NCBI GenBank assembly: GCA_934162665.1
Contig: CAKPJN010000005.1
Location: 34,387-98,386 of the forward strand
Direction: 5' to 3'
Source: an uncultured Bacilli bacterium
GTDB lineage: Bacteria; Bacillota_I; Bacilli_A; RF39; UBA660
Length of the DNA stretch: 64,000 bases
The notes under the pieces are model-generated. The model was not told the DNA's origin. It did not search any database and saw only the letters and a list, made by a program, of their open reading frames with translations. Below, one piece after another: positions 18,529 through 27,813 of the stretch. A program made the position numbers and the translations under genes. Numbering within the stretch: the stretch's first letter is position 1; the number at the start of each line of letters is the position of its first letter.

Positions 18529-19755
18529 TTATCTTATTTCAAAAAAGCCTAACACTTTTGCCTCATCAATTACATTATTAGTATAAACCCTACATAATAT
18601 ATCGCCAATATTTATATATTCTCCAATTTTCTTATTAATATGAATACCAACACTATAATCGATCTCATCACTCTTATTTTTTCTTCCAGCTCCAATTGAA
18701 ACTGATAATTTTCCAAATGATAAAGCATCCATTCCAACTAAAGTACCAGAAACATTTGATTTAATATCAACATATTTATCAGAAACTTCAAGCCCACTAA
18801 TATCTCCACCCTGATACTTAACAAGCTCTAAAAATTTATTATATGCACTACCACTATCAATAGAATTATTTACTAATTCTATAGCAGCTTCTTTAGAAAT
18901 ATTTTTACCCATACTAATCATTTCACTAGCTAAATCAATACATAACTCTACTAAATTACTATCTTTTTCCTTACCTGTCAAAACATCAATTGCCTCAATT
19001 ACTTCTAAACTATTACCTATATTATTACCAAGTGGTACACTCATATCACTAATAATAGTTCTAACTTCTTTATTATAATATTTACCAATTTCTATCATTA
19101 AATTACTTAAAGTAACTGCATCATCTTTATTTTCTAACAATGCTCCTGATCCATATTTAACATCAATGAGTATTTTATCAGCTCCACCAGCTATCTTTTT
19201 ACTCATAATACTAGTCGCAATCAAAGGAATAGAAGAAACCGTACCAGTTACATCACGAAGTGCATATACCATCTTATCAAGTGGTGTTAAATTATTTGTT
19301 TGCCCAGTAATTACAACTCCAATATCACTAGCTTGCTTAATAACTTGTTCCATAGATAAATCTGTTCTAAAACCAGGAATAGATTCTAACTTATCAATAG
19401 TACCACCAGTATGTCCAAGTCCTCTACCACTCATTTTAACAACAACAATATCACAAGACGCAACAATAGGTGCAATAATCAAAGTAGTTTTATCTCCTAC
19501 TCCTCCTGTTGAATGCTTATCAACTTTAATACCAGGAATATTATCATAAGACAAAATATCACCACTATTAATAAATATCTTAGTCAAATCAAATATTTCC
19601 TGATTACTCATTCCATTAATACAAATTGCCATAAGTAAAGAAGACATTTGATAATCTTTAACCTCTCCATTTAAATAACCATTAAAAAAATACTCAAGTT
19701 CTGAATAAGTAAGATTTTGACCCAATCTTTTTTTATTAATAATATCAACTATCAT
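18529..19755 (-). CDS. pdp: Pyrimidine-nucleoside phosphorylase
   Basis: 408 residues. It has the glycosyltransferase family 3 fold: HSTGGVGDKTTL phosphate-binding loop (about 82), the thymidine/pyrimidine phosphorylase signature SGRGLGHTGGT (about 111-121) with DKLESIPGF, and a C-terminal barrel-sandwich domain ending near residue 400. It splits uridine, thymidine or deoxyuridine to base plus (deoxy)ribose-1-phosphate, a salvage step. It is slightly shorter than the usual about 430 residues, with losses spread in the C-terminal domain. Its ATG overlaps the stop of the GlmU-like gene by 4 bp (ATGA), implying coupling. Confidence 0.92.
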   Translation of the reverse strand: MIVDIINKKRLGQNLTYSELEYFFNGYLNGEVKDYQMSSLLMAICINGMSNQEIFDLTKIFINSGDILSYDNIPGIKVDKHSTGGVGDKTTLIIAPIVASCDIVVVKMSGRGLGHTGGTIDKLESIPGFRTDLSMEQVIKQASDIGVVITGQTNNLTPLDKMVYALRDVTGTVSSIPLIATSIMSKKIAGGADKILIDVKYGSGALLENKDDAVTLSNLMIEIGKYYNKEVRTIISDMSVPLGNNIGNSLEVIEAIDVLTGKEKDSNLVELCIDLASEMISMGKNISKEAAIELVNNSIDSGSAYNKFLELVKYQGGDISGLEVSDKYVDIKSNVSGTLVGMDALSFGKLSVSIGAGRKNKSDEIDYSVGIHINKKIGEYINIGDILCRVYTNNVIDEAKVLGFFEIR

Positions 19756-20384
19756 ATAACATCCTCCAAATCATCATTTTTATAATAACCATTTTTATAA
19801 ATTTCCGTACCACGATTAATATATAAACTATCATCATTTATATCTTTAGTAACTATAGAGCCAGCTCCAATCAAAGAATTACTTCCAATACTAACTGGTG
19901 ACACTATAGTTGAATTAGAACCAATACTAGAAAAATCCGAAACAACGGAATTACTCTTTCTATTCTTTTTACTATGGTAGTTAGCAACTACAACTCCTGC
20001 TCCAAAATTAACATTACTAGATACAGTAGTATTCCCAATATAAGTTAAATGTTTTAAATTATTAAAATCACCTATCTTAGAATTTTTAATTTCAACATAA
20101 CTACCAATTTTATTAGAATTTCCTATTTCATTATTTTCCCCAAGATGAGAAAATGGACCAATTTTATTACTATCACCAATTCTATTACCACATTCTATAA
20201 CAGATGAAATAATATAATTATCATTACCAATAACACTATTATTAATAATAGTATTTGAGTCAATAACAGTATTATCCCCAATAATTGTTTTACCTCTAAT
20301 TACTACATTAGGATAAATCGTAACATTTTCACCAACAATTACCTCTTTATCAATATAAGTAGTAGCTTTATCAATAATATTCAT
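19752..20384 (-). CDS. Stand-alone left-handed beta-helix acyltransferase, GlmU C-domain-like
   Basis: 210 residues made of hexapeptide repeats ([IV]GxxxxI periodicity from about 18 to 180). The middle and end align with the acetyltransferase half of GlmU: YVEIKNSKIG, LKHLTYIGN (catalytic His and Tyr positions kept), NFGAGVVVANY, SIGSNS and IGAGSIVT. The N-terminal uridylyltransferase half is absent. GlmU's C domain acetylates glucosamine-1-phosphate on the route to UDP-GlcNAc. Whether this protein does that, or acetylates another amino sugar, depends on whether a full GlmU exists elsewhere. It is the first gene of a coupled pair with pdp. Confidence 0.8.
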   Translation of the reverse strand: MNIIDKATTYIDKEVIVGENVTIYPNVVIRGKTIIGDNTVIDSNTIINNSVIGNDNYIISSVIECGNRIGDSNKIGPFSHLGENNEIGNSNKIGSYVEIKNSKIGDFNNLKHLTYIGNTTVSSNVNFGAGVVVANYHSKKNRKSNSVVSDFSSIGSNSTIVSPVSIGSNSLIGAGSIVTKDINDDSLYINRGTEIYKNGYYKNDDLEDVI

Positions 20385-20421
20385 ATAACAACCCTACCTT
20401 CAAGATGTATTATATCATTAA

Positions 20422-20449
20422 GAAAAAAAAATCACTAGTTTTAACTAGT
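20422..20449 (-). terminator. Intrinsic terminator downstream of ssb
   Basis: On the minus strand ACTAGTT-AA-AACTAGT is followed by GATTTTTTTTT. It lies between ssb and the GlmU-like gene, so the two are probably separate transcripts. Confidence 0.75.
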
Positions 20450-20492
20450 AATTTTTAAAAACTTTACAATACAAGGAACCGTATAGATAATC

Positions 20493-20837
20493 TTAATCTT
20501 TTTCTAAAGAATCTTCTTTACTTTTAGAAGATAAAAAAGTCACTTTTTCTGCAATAATCTCATTTACTGTTTCGCGTCTTTCTTCCTTCTCAATTACTCT
20601 AGACTGCACTCGACCTTTAATACCAACTATATCGCCTTTTCTACAATATTCATGAGTATTTTCTGCAACTCCATCAAAAGCAATACACTTAATAAAATCA
20701 GTATCATAAGTACCATCTACATTCTTAAAGCTTCTAGGAATAGCTAACGTAATATTAGAAATTTTTCTTCCCTTTTCACTTTTATTAATCTGTAAATCCT
20801 GAACAAGTCTTCCTACTAATACAACCTGATTTAACAT
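20493..20837 (-). CDS. ssb: Single-stranded DNA-binding protein, short form
   Basis: 114 residues, starting MLNQVVLVGRLVQD, with ITLAIPRSF, DTDFIKCIAFDGVAE and GDIVGIKGRVQSR, the successive strands of the Ssb OB fold. The acidic C-terminal tip used to recruit repair proteins (DDDIPF type) is missing; the tail is KSKEDSLEKD. It is not in the usual rpsF-ssb-rpsR operon, so this may be an accessory Ssb or an Ssb that has lost the tip. AGGAGGTG precedes the ATG at normal spacing. Confidence 0.9.
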   Translation of the reverse strand: MLNQVVLVGRLVQDLQINKSEKGRKISNITLAIPRSFKNVDGTYDTDFIKCIAFDGVAENTHEYCRKGDIVGIKGRVQSRVIEKEERRETVNEIIAEKVTFLSSKSKEDSLEKD

Positions 20838-20960
20838 AGAACACCTCCTTTCTGGAAGTATAATATGAAATGTTTATCTAAATTGCAAACGACCAATTTA
20901 CAATTTTAAAGACTCATATTAGTGGAAAAATTGTATATTTCAAGCAAAATATGTAATTTT

Positions 20961-20992
20961 AACAAAAAAAACTTGTCGAAAATACAAGTTTC
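20961..20992 (-). terminator. Intrinsic terminator of the suf operon
   Basis: The minus strand reads GAAACTTGT-ATTTTCG-ACAAGTTT followed by a T-run, starting seven bases after the sufB stop codon. Confidence 0.85.
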
Positions 20993-20998
20993 ATACAT

Positions 20999-22312
20999 TT
21001 ATAAATTTCTTTTAATTAATTGATTTAATTCAACTGCATATTCCATAGGTAATTCTTCTCTAAACTTTTCCAAGAAACCAAGTACTATTAATTCCATAGC
21101 CCTTTCACGAGAAATACCCCTACTCATTAAATAAAACAAATTATCTTCACTAATTTTTGAAACAGTAGCTTCATGTTCAATACTACTATTAACGTTATAG
21201 CAACTATTAACAGGTATAGTATCACTTTTTGATTTTTCATCTAGTATTAAAGTATCACACTTTACATTACCACTACTATTTTCTGCTTTCGTATCAATAA
21301 AAACTTTACCACGATAAGTAGCATTCCCACCATTTTGAGCAATACTTTTTGAAATGATATTACTAGTTGTATTCTTACCTAAATGAATCATTCTAGCACC
21401 ACTATCTTGTTCTTGATTAGAAGACGCTACACTAATAGTAATACAAGTACCACGAGAATTATCTCCCTTTAACACACAACAAGGATATTTCATCGTAACT
21501 TTACTACCAATATTACCATCAATCCACTCCATTGTACCACCATCATCTACTAACGCACGCTTAGTAACTAGATTATATACATTAGGTGCCCAATTTTGAA
21601 TAGTAGAATAACGACACTTACTATTTTTTCCAACATAAATTTCAACAACAGCAGCATGTAAAGAAGAATCACTATAGGTAGGAGCAGTACAACCTTCAAT
21701 ATAATGTAAACTACTATTATCATCAACTACAATCAAAGTTCTTTCAAACTGTCCCATGTTACGACTATTAATTCTAAAATAACTTTGTAAAGGTCTATCT
21801 AAGGTAGTATTTTTAGGAATATATATAAAACTCCCTCCACTAAAAACGGCTCCATTTAATGCAGAAAATTTATTTTCCTTATTACTAACAATTTTTCCAA
21901 AATACTTCTTAACAATATCCGGATACTTTTTCATCGCAACTTCAATTGAAGTAAAAATAATCTTTTTATCCTCAAGTTCCTTTAACATATTATGATAGAT
22001 TACTTCACTTTCATACTGAACACCCATACCACCAAGATGCTTTTCAGACTCAAGCACTCCAAGTTGATCCAACTCATCTTTAACAGGTTTTAAAACACTA
22101 TTCCAATCATTCTCTATCTTTTCATCATTGTCATTTGATTTATAATATATTACCTTATCAAAATCTAAATCTAATTTAGGTCCAAATTTAGGCATCTCAA
22201 TATTTAAAAAATTATTAAAACTATCAATTCTAAATTTTCTAACCCAATCTTCTTCATTCTTTTTCAAAGATATCTTTTCTACTTTATCTAAATCAATCCC
22301 AACTATTTCCAT
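20999..22312 (-). CDS. sufB: Fe-S cluster assembly scaffold protein SufB
   Basis: About 437 residues with SufB motifs: SGGSFIYIPKNT, SSLHYIEGCTAP, RAGA-type ALVDDGGTMEWIDGNIGS, and the C-terminal block SYNVNSSIEHEATVSKISED with LFYLMSRGIS. SufB forms the SufBC2D scaffold on which Fe-S clusters are built using sulfur from SufS/SufU. It is the last gene of sufCDSUB. An ATG at 22345 overlaps the sufU stop, but ATG 22312 has AGGTGA just upstream and is preferred. Confidence 0.95.
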   Translation of the reverse strand: MEIVGIDLDKVEKISLKKNEEDWVRKFRIDSFNNFLNIEMPKFGPKLDLDFDKVIYYKSNDNDEKIENDWNSVLKPVKDELDQLGVLESEKHLGGMGVQYESEVIYHNMLKELEDKKIIFTSIEVAMKKYPDIVKKYFGKIVSNKENKFSALNGAVFSGGSFIYIPKNTTLDRPLQSYFRINSRNMGQFERTLIVVDDNSSLHYIEGCTAPTYSDSSLHAAVVEIYVGKNSKCRYSTIQNWAPNVYNLVTKRALVDDGGTMEWIDGNIGSKVTMKYPCCVLKGDNSRGTCITISVASSNQEQDSGARMIHLGKNTTSNIISKSIAQNGGNATYRGKVFIDTKAENSSGNVKCDTLILDEKSKSDTIPVNSCYNVNSSIEHEATVSKISEDNLFYLMSRGISRERAMELIVLGFLEKFREELPMEYAVELNQLIKRNL

Positions 22313-22344
22313 CAAATCACCTGCCTCAACCTTTGTATAAAACA

Positions 22345-22773
22345 TTAATTATTATCAACAGCATCTAACATCTTTTCAATTGCTTTACTTGGAAGAAGTG
22401 CACACGTTTTTCTATTAGGTTGTTTATATATCTCATCATAAACATTCAATTCACCTAACAATTCCTTATCATATTCTTCTTCATTAATCATATTTTTATA
22501 ATTAACAAGTATTTTCTTACCTTCTTCTACACTTTTACCAATCAAACTTCTAATCATTATAGAAGTAGCACTAGTACTAATTGCGCAAGCTTCTCCATCA
22601 AATACGATATCTTTAATTACTCCATCTTCAATTTTCATCATAATATCTATATTATCTATACAACTATCATTATTGGTATTTTCTCTTAAATAACTATTAT
22701 CAGAAACAAGTCCCTTATTCATAGGATTTTGATAATTATCCAATATGATTTCACGTCTTAAATTACTATCCAT
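22345..22773 (-). CDS. sufU: Zinc-dependent sulfur acceptor/scaffold SufU
   Basis: 142 residues. SLRREIILDNYQNP-like start (LRREIILDNYQNP), then three Cys at conserved SufU positions: NDSCIDN (about 38), GEACAIS (about 61) and KTCALLPSKA (about 122). SufU accepts persulfide from SufS and relays it to SufB in Gram-positive bacteria. The start codon overlaps the sufS stop, so it is translationally coupled to its partner enzyme. Confidence 0.93.
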   Translation of the reverse strand: MDSNLRREIILDNYQNPMNKGLVSDNSYLRENTNNDSCIDNIDIMMKIEDGVIKDIVFDGEACAISTSATSIMIRSLIGKSVEEGKKILVNYKNMINEEEYDKELLGELNVYDEIYKQPNRKTCALLPSKAIEKMLDAVDNN

Positions 22774-23969
22774 TATAAAACCACCTTAAATATATCTTTA
22801 CTTTGTTTTAATACCCTAACTAATCTATCAACATCATCTTTGCTATTATACAAATACATACTAACACGAACTGTATTCTTAATATTAATCTCATCCTTTA
22901 ACATTTTAGCACAATGATTACCAGCTCTAACATAAATATGATAATGATTTAAATAAATTGATGCATCTTGAGCAAATACTCCTTCTATATTAAAAGCTAA
23001 AATTCCAGTATTAGAATTTTTATTATATAAAACAATATTTGATATTTTAGAAAGTTCTTCAACCATATATTTTTTTAATTCTTTTTCATGATTATGAATA
23101 TTGTCCATTCCAATCGAAGTTAAATAATTAATTGCTTCTCCTAGACCAATAACCTCAGCAATAGGAGGTGTCCCTGCTTCAAATTTAATAGGTGCACTCT
23201 TTAATTCATAACTCATATCATACTCAAAATATTGATTCATTCCCCCACCATAAAATATAGGATCCATATCATCTAATAAATCTTTTTTTCCAACTAATAC
23301 TCCAACACCAGTAGGTCCACACATTTTATGACCAGAAAATGCTAAAAAGTCCATATTAGAATCTATAAAATCAACCTTCATATGCGGTACACTTTGAGCG
23401 CCATCTACACAAAATAAAATATTTCTTTCCTTACAAATTCTTCCTATTTCTTTTGTATCTCTAACATCACCTATAACATTAGTAACCTGAGCAATAGAAA
23501 TAACTTTAGTCTTTTCTGTAATACTATTTAAAACATTATCAACTGTAAGTTCATACTCCTCATTTAAAGGCATGAATTTAACCACAATGCCAATTTCTTC
23601 CGCAAGTCTGTACCAAGGTAAAACATTCGATGCATGTTCAGATCTTGTAATTAAAACCTCATCACCTTTTTTCAAATGTTTCTTCATATAACCAAATACA
23701 ACCAAATTCAAAGAACTAGTCGCCCCATTTGTAAAAACAACTTGCTCACTACTATCACAATGAATAAAATCTCTAACTATATCACGTACACCATCATAAA
23801 GTTTATTAGTAATAGAAGCAGCTTCATAGTCCCCCCTATGAATATTAGAAGTATACTTAGTATAATAATCCACCATCTTTGAAACAACACAATTAGGCTT
23901 CAACGTAGTTGCTCCATTATCAAAAAAGACAATATCAGAATCTAACATTAAAAAATCTTCTCGATTCAT
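22773..23969 (-). CDS. sufS: Cysteine desulfurase SufS
   Basis: 398 residues, class V aminotransferase fold. Motifs: YLDNGATT-like FFDNGATTLKP at the start, SNIHRGDY, TNGATSSLNLV, DGAQSVPH, the PLP lysine in AFSGHKMCGPTGVG (about 222), and the catalytic Cys in RAGNHCAKML (about 358). It converts cysteine to alanine and passes persulfide sulfur to SufU, encoded directly after it. A strong ribosome site (GGAGGTGAT) precedes the ATG. Confidence 0.95.
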   Translation of the reverse strand: MNREDFLMLDSDIVFFDNGATTLKPNCVVSKMVDYYTKYTSNIHRGDYEAASITNKLYDGVRDIVRDFIHCDSSEQVVFTNGATSSLNLVVFGYMKKHLKKGDEVLITRSEHASNVLPWYRLAEEIGIVVKFMPLNEEYELTVDNVLNSITEKTKVISIAQVTNVIGDVRDTKEIGRICKERNILFCVDGAQSVPHMKVDFIDSNMDFLAFSGHKMCGPTGVGVLVGKKDLLDDMDPIFYGGGMNQYFEYDMSYELKSAPIKFEAGTPPIAEVIGLGEAINYLTSIGMDNIHNHEKELKKYMVEELSKISNIVLYNKNSNTGILAFNIEGVFAQDASIYLNHYHIYVRAGNHCAKMLKDEINIKNTVRVSMYLYNSKDDVDRLVRVLKQSKDIFKVVL

Positions 23970-23980
23970 ATTATCACCTC

Positions 23981-24568
23981 CTAAATACGATTAATACAAT
24001 CTATAAACTCAGTAATTTTATTAGTATCAATAGAATCACTACTAATTAAAAATCCATTTATCAAAAGATCATAACATCTTTTTTTACTAATACCACGACT
24101 CATCAAATAAAACATAATATCATCCTTAAATTTACCAATATATGCAGCATGATTACTATCTACATTATAATTATCTATTAACAAATTAGGTCTAATGGTA
24201 CTTTTACCATTACTAATATTAATAATTTGATTATCTTGATTACAAATACAACCATCACTTTCTTTTAATACAACTCCATCTACTCTAAAATCAAGATGTG
24301 AATCTCCTACATTAACCCCATGATTAAATACTTCACTATGAGTATTACTCTTTAAATGATTAACTGTAATATTAAAGTAATTATCATCATAATTTATATC
24401 ACTATAATAATAATATAAAGTTATATCTTCTTTTTCCAAATTAATTAAAACATTACTACTGCTATTAATACTAAAATGATAAATAATAGTATCTTCATTT
24501 ATATTATATTTATAATCTTTTTTTTCGTTATTATCTATTATATATAATATTTTATTCATCTTCATCAT
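23981..24568 (-). CDS. sufD: SufD-like protein, strongly shortened
   Basis: About 195 residues, against the usual roughly 430 for SufD. What remains is the end of the SufB/D beta-helix (HLDFRVDGVVLKESDG, then RPNLLIDNYNVDSNHAAYIG) and the C-terminal helices (IMFYLMSRGISKKRCYDLLINGF), which mirror SufB. It sits between sufC and sufS, the expected sufD position, and overlaps the sufC end by 17 bp. In SufBC2D, SufD pairs with SufB and binds one SufC; the C-terminal helices that contact SufC are kept. Start choice among GTG/ATG codons 24559-24574 is uncertain. Confidence 0.8.
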   Translation of the reverse strand: MMKMNKILYIIDNNEKKDYKYNINEDTIIYHFSINSSSNVLINLEKEDITLYYYYSDINYDDNYFNITVNHLKSNTHSEVFNHGVNVGDSHLDFRVDGVVLKESDGCICNQDNQIINISNGKSTIRPNLLIDNYNVDSNHAAYIGKFKDDIMFYLMSRGISKKRCYDLLINGFLISSDSIDTNKITEFIDCINRI

Positions 24569-25307
24569 TCTCACTCACTATAGAATAACCAGTTTCAAAA
24601 ATTTTTTTAGAAAGTGATATATCTCCTGTTTTCTTTATTTTACCATCCATCATAACATGTATATAAGTAGGTTTTATATATTCAATTATCTTAGGATAAT
24701 GTGTAATAATTAAAACAGATGCATCTTTATTATCAGCTAGATAGTTATTAATATTTTGACAAACAACTTTTAAACTATCAACATCAAGTCCAGAGTCTAA
24801 CTCATCCAATATAATAAATTTAGGCTTTAAAAGTTTTAATTGTAATATCTCATTCTTTTTCTTCTCTCCACCACTAAAACCACTATTTAAAGATCTATGT
24901 AACATACTACTATCAAGCCCTACATCACTCATAGACTGTTCCATATCTTTAATAAATGTATATAAATTAACATGAGAATTAGTAACTTCCCCTAAAGCTG
25001 TCCTTAAAAATTCACTATTAGAAACTCCATCAATTACTGTTGGATCTTGCATACAAAGAAAAATACCCTTTTTAGCTCTAACGTCAACATCCATATCCTT
25101 AATAGATTCTCCATTAAATATTATATCACCGTCACAAACTTCATATCCATAATGCCCCATAATAACTTTAGACAACGTACTTTTACCTGTACCATTAGGA
25201 CCCATAATAACATGTATCTCTCCATCATTAATAGTTAATGAAAATTTATTTAGTATCTGTTTTGATGAATCTTTAACTTTAACATCAAGATCTTTTATTT
25301 CTAACAT
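24552..25307 (-). CDS. sufC: Fe-S assembly ATPase SufC
   Basis: 251 residues of ABC ATPase: Walker A GPNGTGKST (about 35), Q-loop CMQDP, signature FSGGEKKKNE (about 146), Walker B FIILDELDSGLD and switch His in IITHYP. The ExxKN-type extension and GLD sequence are typical of SufC rather than transporters. It energises the SufBC2D scaffold. First gene of the suf operon; a TATAAT-like -10 lies in the 115-bp leader. Confidence 0.95.
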   Translation of the reverse strand: MLEIKDLDVKVKDSSKQILNKFSLTINDGEIHVIMGPNGTGKSTLSKVIMGHYGYEVCDGDIIFNGESIKDMDVDVRAKKGIFLCMQDPTVIDGVSNSEFLRTALGEVTNSHVNLYTFIKDMEQSMSDVGLDSSMLHRSLNSGFSGGEKKKNEILQLKLLKPKFIILDELDSGLDVDSLKVVCQNINNYLADNKDASVLIITHYPKIIEYIKPTYIHVMMDGKIKKTGDISLSKKIFETGYSIVSENDEDE

Positions 25308-25392
25308 TTAACCATCTCCAATATATATTATATAACAAAATTTCTAAAAAAAATGTTGTATTAACAAAGCAATCATATTCTATCATAATTTT

Positions 25393-25418
25393 AAAAAAAA
25401 AGAAACCCAAAAGGTTTC
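25393..25418 (-). terminator. Intrinsic terminator
   Basis: Minus strand GAAACC-TTTTG-GGTTTC followed by nine T, directly after the stop of the 502-residue unknown gene and upstream of the suf operon. Confidence 0.85.
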
Positions 25419-25422
25419 AAAA

Positions 25423-26931
25423 TTAAGCTACAAATCCTTTAGTATAAACATTATCAATCTCATCAGTATTACTTAATACTTCCATAGCTTCTTCTAAAGT
25501 ATTACCTAACTGATTTCTACCAGCAATTTGTGGTTCTAAAATATCAAGTCTTTTTTGTTGGGCTTTAATAGTTTCACCTTGAGAATCTACCTTTTCAGAT
25601 AACAGAGTTATTTTACTTGCATACTTTTTAACAATATCTTCATATCTAAGAATCTTTCTTTCTAAATCTTCATTTTTATTATTCATATCTTCGCATTGAC
25701 TAGTTAATTGTTGATTTAAAGTCTCTAAAGATTCTATTTTACTATCTTGTTCACTAATTAAATCTTTTTGATTTCTATTTTGTTTTATTAATTTTTTCAT
25801 AACATTATTTGCATTCTCTATAACAGTATCTGGTTCATACTTGTTATCAAATAAATTATTAAAATTATCACTATCAATATGATCTTTTTTAAACTCAGAA
25901 AAGTCAAGTTCCTTTTTATCATTTTCTAAAGGTATATTATCTTGAATTTTATTCTCAGAAGTAAAAGGTTTAAGAGTCTCATTCAAAGCATTAATACCTT
26001 TCTCTACATCCAATGAATTAGATAAATTAGCATTCATATTACTAACTTCTTCATTTAAAGGCATACCTCCAGTAGGTAATTCTATTTGTTCATTTTCTAC
26101 TTTATCTTGTACTTCTTCCGCATTATTATTTGGAATTTCTTCAGCAGGATTATTAACCTGATCACTAACTTCAGCACTTACAACTTGATTATTATCAAAA
26201 GCAGTATTAGTAGCAGAAATATTTGCTACATCATTAGCTATTTCTCTATCAATATCTTCTTTTGTAACACCTGTATCAGTAACATCTAACTTAGTATCAT
26301 CATTAGTAACACTAACTTCTGTAGTTACATTATTATCTTGAACTGGCAAATTATTATTTTGTACTGGTGCATTAATAGAATATTCTAAGATAGCATCATC
26401 TTTAATATTTTTACTATAATAAATAATATCTTCATCCATTGCTATATAACTATAATATCCATCAATAATAGGATTACCATTAATACCAAAAATACTAGCT
26501 TCACCAAATTGATTATTATATAAGAATTTACCATCCCTACCAATTTTAGCATTCATTCTATCTTTTATATTAGCGGCAGTAGTAACTAACTTGTTAGCGG
26601 CAAGGGGATCAGTTCTATCTTTCATTGCAAGAACTACATTCTCACTAATTGGATTAGTTCTCTCTACTAATAATAATTGATCATTAATAATTTTAATACT
26701 TCTATTCTCAAAAGAAACTAAAACATCACCATTAGGATTAATAAGTCCCAAAGATGTATTTTGAGCATGACCAATTGCCTCTTTTAAATTAGTAGTAGCT
26801 ATAATATTTCCATTAGATAAAGTACCATTTTCTATAAAATAATAAACAGTACCATCATCACAAGTCCCATAACTACAAACAACATCAGGATAACCTTGAT
26901 CCTTTACCAAACCCTTTTGTATCTTCATCAT
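25423..26931 (-). CDS. Unknown protein with N-terminal beta-rich domain and C-terminal coiled coil
   Basis: 502 residues, no family recognised. Residues about 1-180 look globular and beta-rich (VCSYGTCDDGTVYYF, GLINPNGDVLVSFENRSIKI). A polar, Asn/Glu-rich spacer covers about 190-380. A long coiled coil follows (about 385-470, SEQDSKIESLETLNQQLTSQ and onward), then a short tail. No signal peptide or membrane helix is seen, so it is probably cytoplasmic. It stands alone, with AGGTGG upstream and a strong terminator behind. A scaffold or structural role is possible but unproven. Confidence 0.7.
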   Translation of the reverse strand: MMKIQKGLVKDQGYPDVVCSYGTCDDGTVYYFIENGTLSNGNIIATTNLKEAIGHAQNTSLGLINPNGDVLVSFENRSIKIINDQLLLVERTNPISENVVLAMKDRTDPLAANKLVTTAANIKDRMNAKIGRDGKFLYNNQFGEASIFGINGNPIIDGYYSYIAMDEDIIYYSKNIKDDAILEYSINAPVQNNNLPVQDNNVTTEVSVTNDDTKLDVTDTGVTKEDIDREIANDVANISATNTAFDNNQVVSAEVSDQVNNPAEEIPNNNAEEVQDKVENEQIELPTGGMPLNEEVSNMNANLSNSLDVEKGINALNETLKPFTSENKIQDNIPLENDKKELDFSEFKKDHIDSDNFNNLFDNKYEPDTVIENANNVMKKLIKQNRNQKDLISEQDSKIESLETLNQQLTSQCEDMNNKNEDLERKILRYEDIVKKYASKITLLSEKVDSQGETIKAQQKRLDILEPQIAGRNQLGNTLEEAMEVLSNTDEIDNVYTKGFVA

Positions 26932-27046
26932 ATAAACACCACCTATTATTGAATAAATAATATCATAATTAATTATTTAAAACAAGAAGTAATTAAAATA
27001 ATTTGATTTTTTCTACTCATTAATATAAAATTAATTTGGTGATAAC

Positions 27047-27802
27047 ATGGTAAAAGAAAAAAGATTAACAATTGAAATGTTTATATTCTCATTTATAATC
27101 TTTGTCCTATTTGGAGTAATTATTATGAATGAGAAATTAGCGCCATTAAATACAAAGAAAATAGATCAAAGATTAAATGAATATATAAAAACTAATTATA
27201 AAGATATAAAAGATGAAATAAATATTGGAAAAACAACCTATAAAAATACAAAATATAGTTTAAAAATAACAAATAAAACTAATGATAATCTATATTTCTA
27301 TCTATATTATTCAAATAAAAAAATAACAAGTACTTATAAAGATGACTACTTACAAGGAAAAAAATTCTTACAAACAATTGAAAATAAAATAGAGAAAAAG
27401 ATAAATATATTAACTAATAAAAACTACAAAGTAAAAATAAAAAATACTCTAGATAATTTTAACATTTATACAAAAGAAAAATTATTACAAGAAAAAAATT
27501 TAACAACTTTAAAAGTATATACTCTTATATTAGATATCACTATACCTAATTTTACTGAACCAACTATTTGTAATAATTTAATAAATCTAGTAACTAATTT
27601 AGAACAAAATAATATAACTCCTAAACTTTATACTATAACAATAACACTAAAAAATGACCCTACTAAGTCAATTCAAATAAACAATCTAACAAATGATTTA
27701 ATTAAAAGTAATGATTTAAATTTAATAATTAGTGATATAATAAATAAGAAGGAAAGTAATATTTTAAAAAGCAATAATATTACTTATAAATACTTTAATT
27801 AA
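27047..27802 (+). CDS. Single-pass membrane protein of unknown function
   Basis: 251 residues: short basic N-terminus, one membrane helix (about 10-30, IEMFIFSFIIFVLFGVIIMN), and a lysine- and asparagine-rich extracytoplasmic domain of mixed helix and strand. No family recognised and no catalytic motif visible. GGTGAT lies before the ATG. The HIT-family gene follows after 11 bp on the same strand, so the two probably share a transcript. Confidence 0.6.
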   Translation: MVKEKRLTIEMFIFSFIIFVLFGVIIMNEKLAPLNTKKIDQRLNEYIKTNYKDIKDEINIGKTTYKNTKYSLKITNKTNDNLYFYLYYSNKKITSTYKDDYLQGKKFLQTIENKIEKKINILTNKNYKVKIKNTLDNFNIYTKEKLLQEKNLTTLKVYTLILDITIPNFTEPTICNNLINLVTNLEQNNITPKLYTITITLKNDPTKSIQINNLTNDLIKSNDLNLIISDIINKKESNILKSNNITYKYFN

Positions 27803-27813
27803 AGGAGAATATT

